Shown: positions 1 through 11,613 of the stretch, one piece after another
Position numbering within the stretch: position 1 is the first letter of the stretch
Layout: each line of letters opens with the position of its first letter
From: Pezizomycotina sp. ARF18
Taxonomy: Eukaryota > Ascomycota
DNA: 64,000 bases
Assembly: GCA_002224055.1 (NCBI GenBank)
Contig: AZLU01000006.1
Location: 62,001 to 126,000 of the forward strand
Direction: 5' to 3'
The notes under the pieces: generated by a model
What the model was told of the DNA's origin: nothing
Seen by the model: the letters and a program-made list of their open reading frames with translations, nothing else
Databases searched by the model: none
Position numbers and translations under genes: made by a program

Positions 1-120
1 TAGGGACAAAAGCAAACCTTTGCGTGGACGGTGAGGATTATTGCCATGGCCATCGTCATCTGCCCCCCAGTCTTCGCAGCTAAGTGTCCACTCCTGCTGC
101 TGCCGGGGGTTGATAATTAA
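1..120 (+). CDS. possible 3' end of an MFS-type transporter gene, partial
   Basis: The frame ending at the TAA at 118-120 reads through a hydrophobic stretch with the peptide TFAWTVRIIAMAIVI. This resembles the transmembrane segment that follows the W-T-x-R-I pattern in fungal monocarboxylate-type MFS permeases. The gene would enter from the left edge. Only about 39 codons are visible, the match is by eye, and no second diagnostic motif can be seen, so this could be chance. The opposite strand is also open here and gives a hydrophilic peptide I do not recognise. Confidence 0.2.
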
Positions 121-767
121 ATTTGGAAACTTTTTTGCTGGGGGAGGGGCGAAAAGGTCCATCCAACAAGGGAGAAAATATGAGGGGAGTCAAAAATTAG
201 ACGATGGGCTGCTAACAAAAGAAACTCGAATCATGACAAGCAAGCAGTTTCAATCCAAACCGATCCACTTCACTCTGGGTGAAAAGACCAGTATTTTCTT
301 CGTGGTTTCCTTTTTTACGTATTGAACTTCCCAATAGAACTCGTGCATTTTGAAGCAATCTGTGGATAAAAAAAAGAAAGTTGCTTTTTTTTATACAGTG
401 CGTCAGAGGAAGAATATCCTTGCTATTTTTTTCTCTCACATATTCACACCCGCTGGTCGTCTTGTACTCGATACCAGTTCCCGAGAAACCTCACACGCCA
501 ACGCCAGCGTCGAAGCCGGGGCATTCATGGTAGATGGTTCTTTCAGGCACAGCCGCGCCGCCCAACGAGCCCTAAACCGGCCCAATGAAAATCTCTCATA
601 GAATATCAAACGAAACGCTATTCCCAGAATCAATAATTTGTCCTGGCTCAGAACACTTGACCTCACGCATTGTTCGCCCCCTTTGACGCCGTCAGGTCTC
701 ACAAGGCTGAATTTTGCGTGGATCGACCTCGGTCTCATCTTCCGGGCATGCCAAAACTGGAGCAGAA

Positions 768-794
768 TTTTTTTTTTTTTTTTTTTTTTTTTTT
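768..794. repeat. poly-T tract (27 T)
   Basis: Uninterrupted T run in non-coding DNA, one of many similar A/T runs of 16-29 bases spread through this window's intergenic regions. Its exact length is uncertain in any assembly. Confidence 0.9.
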
Positions 795-1910
795 AGCACC
801 GTGCTTTCTTTTTCTCCGTTCCCCTTTATTTACTGGAGGGTTGTGAGAGCTGGTTTAGTCTCTACTTTCATATTTTTTTGAATTCACTTGCCGTCTACTA
901 GTACAGTACGGTAGCAGGCCAGAAAATTCCCTGCCTTTTTTTTTTCCAATTGCAATAGTTCTACTACTAACTAGGCATGGCTAACTTGGCTAATATCGCT
1001 TGAATTCAAAAACAATACGCTAATAGAACTTTCAAACTTCCCGTGTCAGGATCCAATAGTCTCTCTTGTAAGCATATCAAAAAAACTCTCATCAAAGCGG
1101 CGGCGAGATAACTTCTACTAGTCTTTACAAGGACTTAGAATAATACCAATCACATTCTGAGCGGTATGCCGACACAACAGTAGCAATTCGAATTCTCCAT
1201 GAGACACAGGGAAGGATGCTTTAGTCGGCTCGAGCTCTGCAGATTTCCAAAGCTTAATTCGTATAAGCGAATAATTCAGAGACAACAAAAAATAGCAAAT
1301 CGTGTGTTGAAAGACATTCCCTTCGGAAGGAACCGAGTCAAATGCTACTAATTACGTCGTATTCTATTCATTTTGCTTTTCGACTTCTATTTATTTTTCT
1401 TTGTGATAGAATGCTGATAGATTTCCCTCTATTCCTCCTTTTTCTTCCTACCGCTCCTCCAAAGTAAGTTCTCACACGTGCGCAGTGGTTGCATGCTCTG
1501 AGTATGCATTTACTTGAGATTTACTATTTTTTTTTTTTTCGTATTAACCGTGACGAAAATTGGCAGCATTTGATAGGGCTAATTTGGCGAGAGTCGCACG
1601 ATAACCTCCCCAAAAATCTGGGAGCCATTACTCAACTGCGAGTATGACCATGAAGCTGAAAAAAAAAAAAAAAAAACAATTGGAGCAATTGTACATTTTA
1701 ATCACTCTTTATGCAAAGGAGCTGCTGACCATTAGAGCTTTTACCTCCTCGAATACAATTACAATGAAAGCCATCTTCTCCTTAACGAAATGAAATGAAG
1801 CATGGCCTTGCTTCCCCGAAAGACAGAGGACTGGAATCGAATTGCTCTTACGAAACTTTTTTCATTAACTCTACGTGTTCCAAGTCTTTTCTAAGGGGAA
1901 AAAGAAAGAG

Positions 1911-1934
1911 AAAAAAAAAAAAAAAAAAAAAAAA
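1911..1934. repeat. poly-A tract (24 A)
   Basis: Uninterrupted A run in non-coding DNA, preceded by an A/G-rich stretch. It is not associated with a recognisable retroposed element. Confidence 0.9.
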
Positions 1935-3510
1935 CAAGAAGGCTGTATCCACCTCCGTGGCTCTCTGAACAATGGGTTCGGAAGTGATATAATGGTACCG
2001 CAGCTGCAAGCTGACGCGCGATCCTCAAAACCGCCGACGACAACACGAGGTCTCTACCAAAGTATAAGTAGTTTGCAGCGTCATTTCTGTGCAGTCCGTC
2101 ATTTTTTGCAACAGAATTAGCAGATGGAGAAAAGGGTTCTAAGCTGCATGCTTTTGATTTGTTCTATTCTTTTTTGCTTCTCTGTTCTATCTCCGTCGTC
2201 CCCTTCATGTCCTGCTATTATTACTGGCATTCCGAAGTTCAGCTCGCTTGTGAGGACCCAATTGATCGAAGAGAAAATCTTTCACTTCTCAACAGCGTGC
2301 ACCCGAACAGCTTGCATTAAGGATTAACCGCGTAAAATTTATAATACGCCTTAACGTATGGATTATCTGCGTTGCGATTTTCTTTAACTACCATATGTGC
2401 TATAATGATATTTCAAAAGTCATCCTACTAGTACTTTACAAAGAGACACACTCTATACATTTAGATACATCTCTTTGTCTCTCTCACCACTATCTCAGTT
2501 CGTATACAATTTACCGCCCATCGCAAAAGACGAAATATCACCTGTTATTCATAATAAGCAGTTTGTTAATATTAAAACACCTAGTGCTATTGTGAACCTA
2601 ACTGCTGCTTTGTTTTGGGCTGTTTGATCTCGTCTATTGGGGATTTATTTTGCGACGTAAGATATGGTGAAAAAAAACTTGCTGGGCAAGGTAAGATTTT
2701 GCCTTTCTTCGTTCTACTCATACGACTCCTCTCAGTTCGATTTTCAAGCGGTCCGACAGCCCTCCCCTTTAATTTTTCTTCGAAATAGACCACGGCTCCC
2801 CCAATGAAAAATTTCAACTTTCTCTAACAACTGAGAAAACAATCTGTAAGAGCCAGCGTTTCTGCTAACTACGATTGAGAAACAGGTAACCTAGTTTTAA
2901 GCTCCTCTTCTTTAGGGGACAAATTCTATAGATGCCTTTCGTAGCTTTAGAACATCTTATATTTCAATGAGCAAATTCACCTCTATGTGATATCTAGCTG
3001 AATTCCGGCAGTTTTTGCTTTAAACTTTTTTCTGCCTTTTTAAAGTGGCGTGATTCCCTCCCTAGACAAATCTATCTTCTTTTCAATGCCTTTAGCAAGT
3101 GAAATTGTAGAGGCTTTAATGACTATTTCCATCATCCCTATATTCAAATTCTGCTGTTTTTTTTTTTTTTTAATATGAAATTCATGAGATCAGTATTATA
3201 TTATTTCATCTCTAAGCTTCTCAATTCTTTCCCTTTGTTTTAAATCGTTCTGGCATGCAGCGTACGGTCAATAACCGCATGATTTTTTTTTTTTTGGGAT
3301 CGTTTACGATGATGATACTGCTCCTCTAAGTCCTAACTATATGCCTTCACGATACTTGATGTGCATACTCTCGCACAGCTCTGGCTCCTTAATTCTTACA
3401 AGTGGATATAATATCTCCTCTGTTTTCCCTCTACATGTATATACGTTTATCGAACACGGAATGCATCTTACGCCTTTATCGTTGTCGTTCTGCCGCTTTT
3501 AAATCAGATG

Positions 3511-3538
<28 letters not shown>
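3511..3538. repeat. poly-A tract (28 A)
   Basis: Uninterrupted A run in non-coding DNA. I see no target-site duplication or gene copy in front of it that would make it a retroposon tail. Confidence 0.9.
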
Positions 3539-3541
<3 letters not shown>

Positions 3542-4926
3542 CCTGAAGACCACGACCCATACCAAATAATCACTTGCATCTTATGCGTTTTTTCACAGTA
3601 CATCCGCGCATCAACATCGTGTCCACCTTGCAAATGCAAAAAGGGAATTTCATCTCAAACCCTGATAGGATTCCATTCCTTAACCCCCTCTCGTATTCCG
3701 TTCGAGTTATCCTGCGAGCTATTCACTACCCGTGATTCCGGAAATGCTTCAGTTGCCGTATTGTGCCACAGTATTAACCTTTTACCAGTTGTTTTCATTC
3801 CAAAAATGAATTTTTCAAAGTGTAAATCCGACTTCAACTGCAGTATACATCGTACTATTGAGAGTGATACATTCGAGCAAATCTTTACAACCAGACTGAC
3901 GAGTTCCAAATCCTGTTTAAGCGCGAATGAGAAGGAGTTAAAAAAAATGCCTTCACAGCTACAATTGTAACTTGCTCCTGTGATATTGAGGATATTCGTA
4001 CCCTTTTTTGGCTCTTTACATTTTTCAAAAAAGGGCCATCGGCAAAAACCCTTGAAAGTGTAATAATGTTGTTATTGTAATCTAGACGAATGTCCACCTA
4101 AAACTCGACGAGATTGAAATTTCAAAAAGAGCGATATCACAGAATGGTGAACGGTTCCTATTAGACCGAGGGAACGGAATGGTATAAGTGTGGCAATAAA
4201 AGAACTCATTCATCGTGATAATTAAAAAAAGGAGAAGTTTTGAAATCGTCCAAGTAAAGTTGCTCCCAAGATTATGGAAATATTTCTTACTGGATGAGAA
4301 AGGTTTTTCGAAAAAGAGAACGTTAGACTTAAATCTGACTGGAGGAAGACGGAACGATATTGATCGTGCCGGAAAAGGATTACAAATGAGTTGCAGAAAA
4401 AGCGTAGGGAAGTGACACCCAAGAAACTGAAGAGAGAAAGAAGAGAAGATGTGTCGTTGGTGCAATTAACAATCGGACTATATAGGGGTATCGTATAGGT
4501 CTCCACTACCTGAGTGCAGAGGGAGAAACGACGAATTGAGAAAAAACGCTTCCTGGAGCAGTAAAGAATAAACCCAGCAGGACGACGGTCCATGATTATA
4601 GATGATACCGGTAGCATGGGGCTAACAATAAACAAAAAAAAAATGACTCCGCGAGCTGTAGGAAGACAACTATATAAAGAATAAACCGGGGAAAGATGAA
4701 CATAAAAGGGGAGAAGGACGCTAGGAACTTAAAATCAATGCTCTTCAATGAATATTAGAAAAAAGGAGACAAGAGATATATCGAAACTTCACATATCCGA
4801 TACCCCTCTTTTGAATCCTAGTATGGAAGCCATGGTTAACGGCAAAATACAAAATATAACAAAGTCAAAGTTCCTTAAAAATACTCTTTCGCCTCTGCAT
4901 CCTTCTTCGATGACCTCCAGGTCACC

Positions 4927-6439
4927 TTAATCCCTTTGGAACGCCCAACCAGCCGTGCCTAGCATGCGGATCCACATGTCGTGGAACGGCTCCTTGGTCA
5001 CCCTCTCCTTAAGCAGCCTCTGCAGCGCCGCGCCATTGTCCGCTTCACCTGCACGTCGTATATGATCCTTGAGCTGGCTGGGAACCGAGCTGGGAGAGAT
5101 CGACGGCACCGACGTTGGACGAGGCGGGTACGTGGCAGAAGTCGACGTGGACCTGGATGCGCTTCGCTTCGCCGATGATGTACGCCAAACCCTCCCAGAG
5201 GTCCTATTTATGTGGGTAGGAGTTTGGAGTAGATGTAGCCTTGGTCGGTGAGGTTGGCATGTCATTACGGATGCCGCAGATTAGGTAGTCGGAGTCGGTG
5301 AGATCTAGTGCACTTGTTAGAAATTTTGAAGGAAAAGGAGAAAGGACTCTTTGGGAAGGGAAGAAATGTCTAAAGAATAAATGATAGAAACAACGAGCAT
5401 TGGTTTGAAAGGAAAGCGACAAGCGGGGATCTACTTACCTTAACGCGGCCAAATCTCACCCGTGACGTGCCTAATCCTCAACGTAGCCTGCACGCCCAAA
5501 TAGCCGCCGCGATTGACGCCTTCTCCGCCATCCACTTCGCGCACTTCCCCTTCAGGCAATCGTCGGTCAGCGGCTTGGCGAGGTTGAAGCAGGAGTCCTT
5601 GCCGAAGTAGACGCCGATGCTACCGACATGCACTTTCGTCTCTCTATCCATCTCGCACCAGCCGGCAATGTTAATGCGGAGGAGCTCGATACCGTCGTCC
5701 TCGCGGTACAGGCGAGGTTGGTCGGTTGCCCGTGAGGTAGAAACCGTACGTCGGCGAGGAGTGGAAGAACAGCCCGCTTTCTTTGAAGATGTTGCGGTGA
5801 TTATGGCGTCGAGCTGGCATGTGTGCGGTGCGAGGGCCGGGAAGAGATCTTCGACGATGAGGCCTAAAGCGAAAGCTTGTCAGTGTGGGTTCTAATCCCA
5901 CTTATTTGCAGAGGGAAAGAAAGAACAAACATTGGATTAAGAAGGAATATGGTTGATAACGATGGGGAGGACGCCTAGCCCCATAACGTGAAAGGTCATG
6001 GCTGCCCGTTGCTGTCTTTGAACGTCATCGTCCCGCTTGGGTTATCGCAAAGTATAGCGCTGTTCTTCTGATTGCCGACGTCCGCGTGCCGAACTGCAGG
6101 ACGGTATTGAGTCCTTTTGCCGTAGATGTACGCGCGGAAGGTACTCTCTTTTAAGAGGGAGCAGGGAGCTCGTCGTATATCACCCATTTTATAGCTTTCC
6201 CTATCGGCAGATAACCTACGTATCTTGCCAGCCGATGAAATATACATGTTAGCATAGACCTTGCATAGCTGGTTTGCTACTAGATAGCATTGAACTGGAG
6301 ATCCGGGTGTGCAAAAGCAGAGAGAAAACTTACCCTGGCTCGGAAATGCTGCTATGATGCGTGAACAACGTTCCGAAACTGCATATCTCCTCCTGGTCAA
6401 CCGACAGGAATGGTACCTCTTGTGCGTGAATTTAGGCAT
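4927..6439 (-). CDS. hypothetical protein, frame interrupted
   Basis: I do not recognise this gene. The minus strand shows protein-like peptides of coherent composition in alternating frames: SVDQEEICSFGTLF just after a start at 6439, a GTAAGT donor at about 6336 with a TGCTAAC branch-like site near 6250, then YLPIGKAIKWVIYDEL, GTMTFKDSNGQP, IVEDLFPALAPHTC, GIELLRINIAGWCEMD, GVYFGKDSCFNLAKPL, LAYIIGEAKRIQVHVDF, and a C-terminus ending GTAGWAFQRD at 4927. Each lies in a different frame from its neighbour, so introns plus several one-base shifts are needed. A protein of roughly 350-400 residues is likely. The start and intron borders are uncertain. Pseudogene status cannot be excluded, but the same kind of shifts occur in the essential genes nearby. 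Confidence 0.5.
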
Positions 6440-7323
6440 GGCTGGTGATGGTCCGATCGACTCGCTTCACAGCAAATATCTTCGAATTTAGCAAACACCG
6501 CTAATCAAAGTAACGAAAGTAGATCGTGAATTGAGCTACGTGAATAAGTAGGATTAAGTAGTGTTTGAAGAGGATCTCTGCTTGTTTTGCTTTTCTCTTT
6601 CTTCAATTGTGGAGACCAAACACTTCTATTTTGTCCCTCGCTTTTTTTTTTTTTTTTTTTTTTTTTTTCAAAAATACAAAGTAAACAAATCAAAGAAAAG
6701 GAAAAGCTTCTTTCTATTCACTCGACGTGATTAAAATCGAAAAACATGCTCCTGGAAGCTTACTCTCGAAGGGACGCTCTTCTTTGGCTCTCACAGAGCC
6801 TTTGCTTGCAGAGCGAAATTTAAAAAAGAGCGTTTGCTCGAGACTACTGGAAGCTATGTCTTGAGTACTACGGCATAGGAATCATAAGCGTTCCAACGAG
6901 AATACAGGATCTTTCGAGAACATTTACAATTTTGCCCGAAGTTACTTCTTACTCTCGATTTTTCGTGCACACCTCTAAAGCCAGATCTACAGAATGGCTC
7001 CATCTATGAATACTAGTGGTCTTCTGTATGTCCTCAGTTTGGCTTATCAAGCTTGGATTTGTTGGAGCTCTTCAAAATTGTACATCCGAAGTTACTTCAG
7101 CTATTCGAGGATTTAATTGCTACTTCGATTCGTGTTTTGGTATTTCGTCTATAAGAAAGAGAACGTTTATATCTTGGTTTCAGTAACGGCAAGATTACCA
7201 TTAGTGCTTTTTGATGTAAAACATACTTTTCACCTCTTTTCCTTTCCCTTTCCATTCGTTGAGAATTCTTAGCTCGCGATACAAAGAAAGGCACAAGGAC
7301 ATTTCATTCTGGTTCTCCTCCCT
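6440..7323. other. intergenic region with poly-T tract
   Basis: A+T-rich sequence between the stop of the CAB4-like gene (7324) and the probable start of the unrecognised gene. It contains a 27-base T run at 6642-6668. No convincing coding signal is seen on either strand. Confidence 0.5.
6642..6668. repeat. poly-T tract (27 T)
   Basis: Uninterrupted T run upstream of the minus-strand gene ending at 4927. Confidence 0.9.
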
Positions 7324-8707
7324 CTAACCATCAATAATCCCTCCTTTCCACGGTACATACTCATCGTCAAATCTCTCCTTCTTCCCTCCCTCCTCCTTCT
7401 CCTTCGCCATCCTCCTATGTTCCGTACTATTAATCCTCTCACCCTTCCTTCCTGTACCAACCCAACGACGAAAACATCCAGCTCTTCCACCCCTTCTCCC
7501 TCCTCTTCTGATTAACTGCATCCCCACCGTTCCTCGTCTCCTCACTAACGCACAGCGCCGTTAAATCCTCCTTCGCGACCGTCGGCCCGAACATATCGTG
7601 CAGTTCGTGAACCTCCAAATGCAACGCCGGCGAAGGATTCGCTGGAGGATCAAGTGCGTCGCTACCCGCCCTGGGAGAACGAGCTCTTACTCGGACTAAG
7701 AGGAATATGCGGAGCACCCGTCGGCGGCGGTGGTCGTTCATGGAGCTAGCGCTGGTGGACGTCGACGGGAAGGAGATGATGGACGTGAGGAATTCGGTTA
7801 CGGCGGCGTTGCGGTACGGCCACTTCGCGATGCGTTCCTGTTGGCCTTGTTCTGGAGGAGGTCGTGGACGTTAGGCCGCAGATGAGGTTGGTGGGACGGT
7901 GCGGTGGGCGCAGCGGGCCGGGGCGGAGGAGGTAGGCGGTCATTGTCAGGAGGAGCTTGTGGCCGGTGTGGATGCCGTCGAATGTACCGCCGACTGCGTG
8001 AGTGAAGATACAATATTAGCTTGCTTTACCCGGAATAAAACAATGTTTTGAACCTTTGTAGAAAAGCGGTGCCCTTCTTTTTTTTTCGTAAACTGTGAAT
8101 GAATTGTGTGCTTACCGCAAACAATATCGTTCCCTTTCTCCATATCGTCATCATCCGCAAGTCTGGCGTCGACGCTATCGTCATCCCACCATTCATCCGT
8201 CACGAAATGGTCATTCTTGACCTCCAACGCCGCTCCTTCCACCTTCCCTACCGCTCCTCCCTTCGAAGATTTCGAGCAATTTGTTCACCTCCGTTTCTTC
8301 CTTCAACCCAGCATCGCCTTTGGACCCACCGTCTTGACAACATGCACGTCCTTCCAACCGCCCCTCTCCCGCAAAACGTTCAAATCGACAACGACACCGC
8401 CGGCTTCACACCTCCAGCCGGAGACGCAAGCAGGATAACGTTAACGTCCAGCGCCCGTTCGGCGGGATATCGCGACGAGAGAGTAAGCTGACTTGAGGAT
8501 GTTATTCACGATAGGAAAGGACTTTCGGCGGGACGGCGGGATATTTGGCGGCAGAGGGATCGCGATTTCGAGGATCTTTTTGCCGGGAGTATTTAGACCT
8601 TCGGGGAGTAAAGTGGAGAGGATTGAGTAGACCGCCGAGCGTAGGTTCTGGACGGACGGCGTGACGTGGAAGAGGAGTAGAGTACGGGGGTGGTCTGACG
8701 TTGACAT
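7324..8707 (-). CDS. CAB4: phosphopantetheine adenylyltransferase (CoA synthesis, Cab4-like)
   Basis: This enzyme transfers AMP from ATP to 4'-phosphopantetheine to give dephospho-CoA, the penultimate step of coenzyme A synthesis. The start at 8707 opens with MSTSDHPRTLLLFHV. Exon 1 runs to 8116. A GTAAGC donor and a CAG acceptor bound an intron at 7994-8115, and splicing joins in frame to give CVGGTFDGIHTGHKLLL. This carries the nucleotidyltransferase signature H-x-G-H (HTGH) after GGTFD. Exon 2 holds LICGLTVHDLL-type sequence, EVHELHDMFGPTV and LCVSEETRNGGDAVNQKR, matching the family's C-terminal region, and ends with WKGGIIDG. Several one-base shifts separate these peptides. Single-copy PPAT is essential, so sequence error is more likely than decay. 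The gene is divergent from GPI14, with starts about 0.4 kb apart. Confidence 0.85.
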
Positions 8708-9123
8708 TTTTGACTGAAGAATTGATGTTTTCTTTCTTTTTTTTTTTTTTTTGTTTCTTGGAGATTGTTATGTTGAAACAACCAAGGTCGTGATCTCGAA
8801 GTGATAATGTAGGTGGGGTTTTCTACATGGAGGGTAAGCAACTAGAAGACTTTATAAACTCAGAGTGTGGGGTAGCACCAACAACTCGGTCGTCACTTCA
8901 GTCTCGGCCCGTTTATACCAGTAGCGTGACCGAATAAAATTGCGTGACACCAAGCGACCGACTAATAACACGCGCGACTTTAATTGAACCTCGACGCCAC
9001 GCGATTATCACGTTCCTTAGCAAAAAGACCAGAATTTCAACCTGCAAACCTCAAAAACTCAAAAAACTCGAACATCACGTCTCTTCTGAGGTTCTCGAGA
9101 CCCTCAATTCCCCTTCTCCAACC
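8708..9123. promoter_or_regulatory. shared divergent promoter region, CAB4/GPI14
   Basis: About 0.4 kb separates the start of the minus-strand CAB4-like gene from the earliest plausible start of GPI14 on the plus strand. The region includes a T run at 8737-8752. No canonical TATA box or named operator is obvious. The divergent layout itself is the evidence for a shared control region. Confidence 0.4.
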
Positions 9124-10489
9124 ATGGGTACAGCTCCGCAACCGCATCCACATACTTCCAACCCGCAACCTCCTCATCGCGTCTCCCTCCTCCGCCTAAC
9201 CTCCTCCTCTACGGCCTCTTGCAGGACGCCACCTCCCCAATAAAATACACCGACATCGACTACTCGTCTTCACCGACGCTCTCGCTACGTATACAACTCG
9301 CAATCCCCCTACGACCGCTCAACATACCGCTACACGCCTCTCCTATCATGGCTACTCCTACCCACGTCCTTCGCCCACAATACCTCTTCTTCTCCTTCGA
9401 AGATCCTCTTTGCGATCGGCGATATTGTAGCGGGTACTTGATGATAAAACTCGGCGTGGACATCAAGTACGCCGCCGCAGTGTGGTTGTTAAACCCCATG
9501 GTGGCGACGATCAGCACGCGCGGATCCTCGGAGGGAGTGTTGGGTGCTATGGTTATAGTGCTGCTGTACGCGGCGGAGAAGAGGCGGTGGAAGAGCGCTG
9601 CGGTAGCCCTAGGCGTCGCGGTGCACTTTAAGATATACCCTTTATCTACGCGCCGACGGTAGTATGGTGGATGGGCGGAGTAAGAACGGAAAGGGTTGTG
9701 GGGGTTTGTTACGAGGGAAAGGTGGAGTTTGCGGTTATTAGCTTTGGAACGTTTATGGCGCTTAATGCGGTTATGTTTGCGATGTGCGTCTTTTTCTTCA
9801 TCTCTCTTTCAAAATTATCATTGTATTTGGAGCTCTAAACTAATGTGTTTCTATTTATTCTAGTTATGGTATGCCATTCGTCGAGCACACCTTCCTCTAC
9901 CACGTAACCCGCTCCGACACCGGCACAACTTCTCGCCGTACAACATGCTCCTCTACCTCTCCTCATCACCTCATACGTCTCCACCACCTCAATTAAATTC
10001 GAACGCCTCGCCTTCCTCCCGCAAATCCTCCTCTCCACGCTCCTCATACCTAAAATACTCTAAATCCCACGGCTCGGAAAGACAATGTTCCTGCAAACGC
10101 TCTCCTTCGTCGCCTTCAACAAGGTCTGCACGTCGCAGTACTTCATAGGTACCGTACTACTCCCGCTGTATTTACCAAACAGCGGATTCGTAGCTGGCAG
10201 GAAAACGTGGGGATTGTAGCTTTGGTAGCGTGGGCTGCAGGACAAGGACTGTGGTTGTCGCAGGGTATAATCTGGAGTTTTTGGAAGAGCGTGTTTTATC
10301 CGCAGATGTGGGCGGCGAGTTTGGTGTCTTTGGGGTAAACGTGGGATTTTGAGCATGCTGATATGGATATGGATTATCCGGGGGAGCGTAGTTGACGAGA
10401 GTTGGGGGATCGGAAGATACGGAGGGGTCGTTCTGGTAGGATGCTTTTTAAATATCTCTTGGCATATACCGATCATGACGACCCATTAG
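9124..10489 (+). CDS. GPI14: GPI mannosyltransferase 1 catalytic subunit (PIG-M/Gpi14)
   Basis: This ER multi-pass enzyme adds the first mannose to the GPI-anchor precursor from dolichol-phosphate-mannose. Recognisable peptides in order: LLLYGLLQDATSPIKYTDIDY, containing the lumenal D-x-D motif (DID); RYVYNSQSPYDRSTYRYTPL; LLSWLLLPTSFAHN; YLMIKLGVDIKYAAAVWLL; NPMVATISTRGSSEGVLG; after an intron at about 9782-9862, YGMPFVEHTFLYHVTR; NFSPYNMLLYLSS; TLSFVAFNKVCTSQYF; LLPLYLPNSGF; and a C-terminal hydrophobic stretch ending near 10489. These follow PIG-M from end to end. The intron ends TTCTAG before TTATGG. Five or more one-base shifts break the frame between these blocks. The start is uncertain: the ATG at 9124 is one option, and upstream in-frame peptides are also possible. 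Confidence 0.88.
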
Positions 10490-11004
10490 TCTACAAACGT
10501 ACTTAAGTGTGTTAAATAGACCATAGACCATCTTCACGAGAAAGCAAGGGAGACCCAGGGGAAAGATTGAATTGCTTCACAGCCCTTTTATGTGTGCTAT
10601 AGCCAACCTCTAGCTTCAACATTAAAGATGCTGTCCGGCACACGTGTTTCGTGCTCGCGAGAAGCTCCCATCGAGATGCCTATGTCGCGATATCACTTAT
10701 GAAGCCAGTTGCTCAAAACTTCCACCAAGAGACTCGGGAGTTCTCAAGTACTTTTTATATACCCCTTCGTAGTAGATACATATATCTCATCAAGAAACAG
10801 TCACCGAAAGAGAGGCATCGATCGCCACGACGAAGCAAGCAGCCTTTCAATGATTGAATAAATAAAATGAAATAAAAAGATGGTGTGCACGAAGTTTCCT
10901 TCCTCAGTTTGTGGGCAGAATAAAAATACCATTGGGTGATAAATAGCATCAATAGAAAAAATTAAATAAACAATAATGGGAAGAGAGTTGACTATTTGCC
11001 AAGC

Positions 11005-11042
<38 letters not shown>

Positions 11043-11613
11043 ATTTTTCTTTTGGTGCGCAACACCACATTTTTTTGCTATCGCGAGTTTTGCCGCGAAA
11101 ATAAAAATGAAAAAAGCTTCGCACTAAAATAAAAAAAATAAAAAATAAAATTTGGTGATAGCAACCTCTACTGTAAATATCACCCCCTCCTCTCACTTTC
11201 TAATTCTTCTTTTTTTTCTACCAACTAAGTAAACAATTTTCAAAATCAAATCAAAAGTTCCAGCTACCTCTACTTAAAAAGACGATACTAACTACCATAC
11301 GAAAGCTACTTATTAAAACTTTTGATTGAGATTATTCATTATTGTTTTATCACTTAACTCCGTATTTATCTCTCCCATTTTTTACGTAGCATCTTTTATT
11401 ACTCATTATTAATACTTGAAAAAGAGCAGAAAGACGGTAAAGCAAAAAGGGAAGATTTATTAATTATTACTACTTTTATCTGTTACTTAAGTATTACTAC
11501 TAATTAAGTATTTGAACGTCTATTACTCTTTTTATCTATTTTTTTTTTTTTTTTTTTTTCATTATTACAACTTTTCTTTAAATCATTACTTAAATTATTT
11601 TCTCCTTCTCAAA
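10490..11613. other. A+T-rich intergenic region, likely promoter of the 11.6 kb gene
   Basis: No coding signal is seen. It includes a degenerate ATTT repeat around 11008-11050 and a 21-base T run at 11539-11559, about 55 bases before the next start codon. T-rich tracts shortly before the start are common in fungal promoters, but nothing more specific can be named. Confidence 0.5.

Larger units (their letters stand above)
121..4926. other. non-coding stretch with long A/T runs
   Basis: I see no protein-like reading frame of convincing composition. The sequence is A+T-rich and punctuated by long homopolymer runs. A short stretch around 440-740 is more GC-rich than its surroundings and is open on both strands, but neither peptide resembles a known family. 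It may hold untranslated regions or regulatory DNA of flanking genes. Confidence 0.5.

Noticed and set aside
4082-4635. Minus-strand ORFs of 127 and 137 codons
   Set aside because: Phe/Ser-rich peptides in two overlapping frames, as expected from A/G-rich DNA; no known motif.
5838-5901. tRNA-like T arm (GTGGG TTCTAAT CCCAC)
   Set aside because: The T arm is perfect, but there is no matching acceptor stem or A box upstream, and the stretch lies within protein-like sequence of the 4.9-6.4 kb gene.
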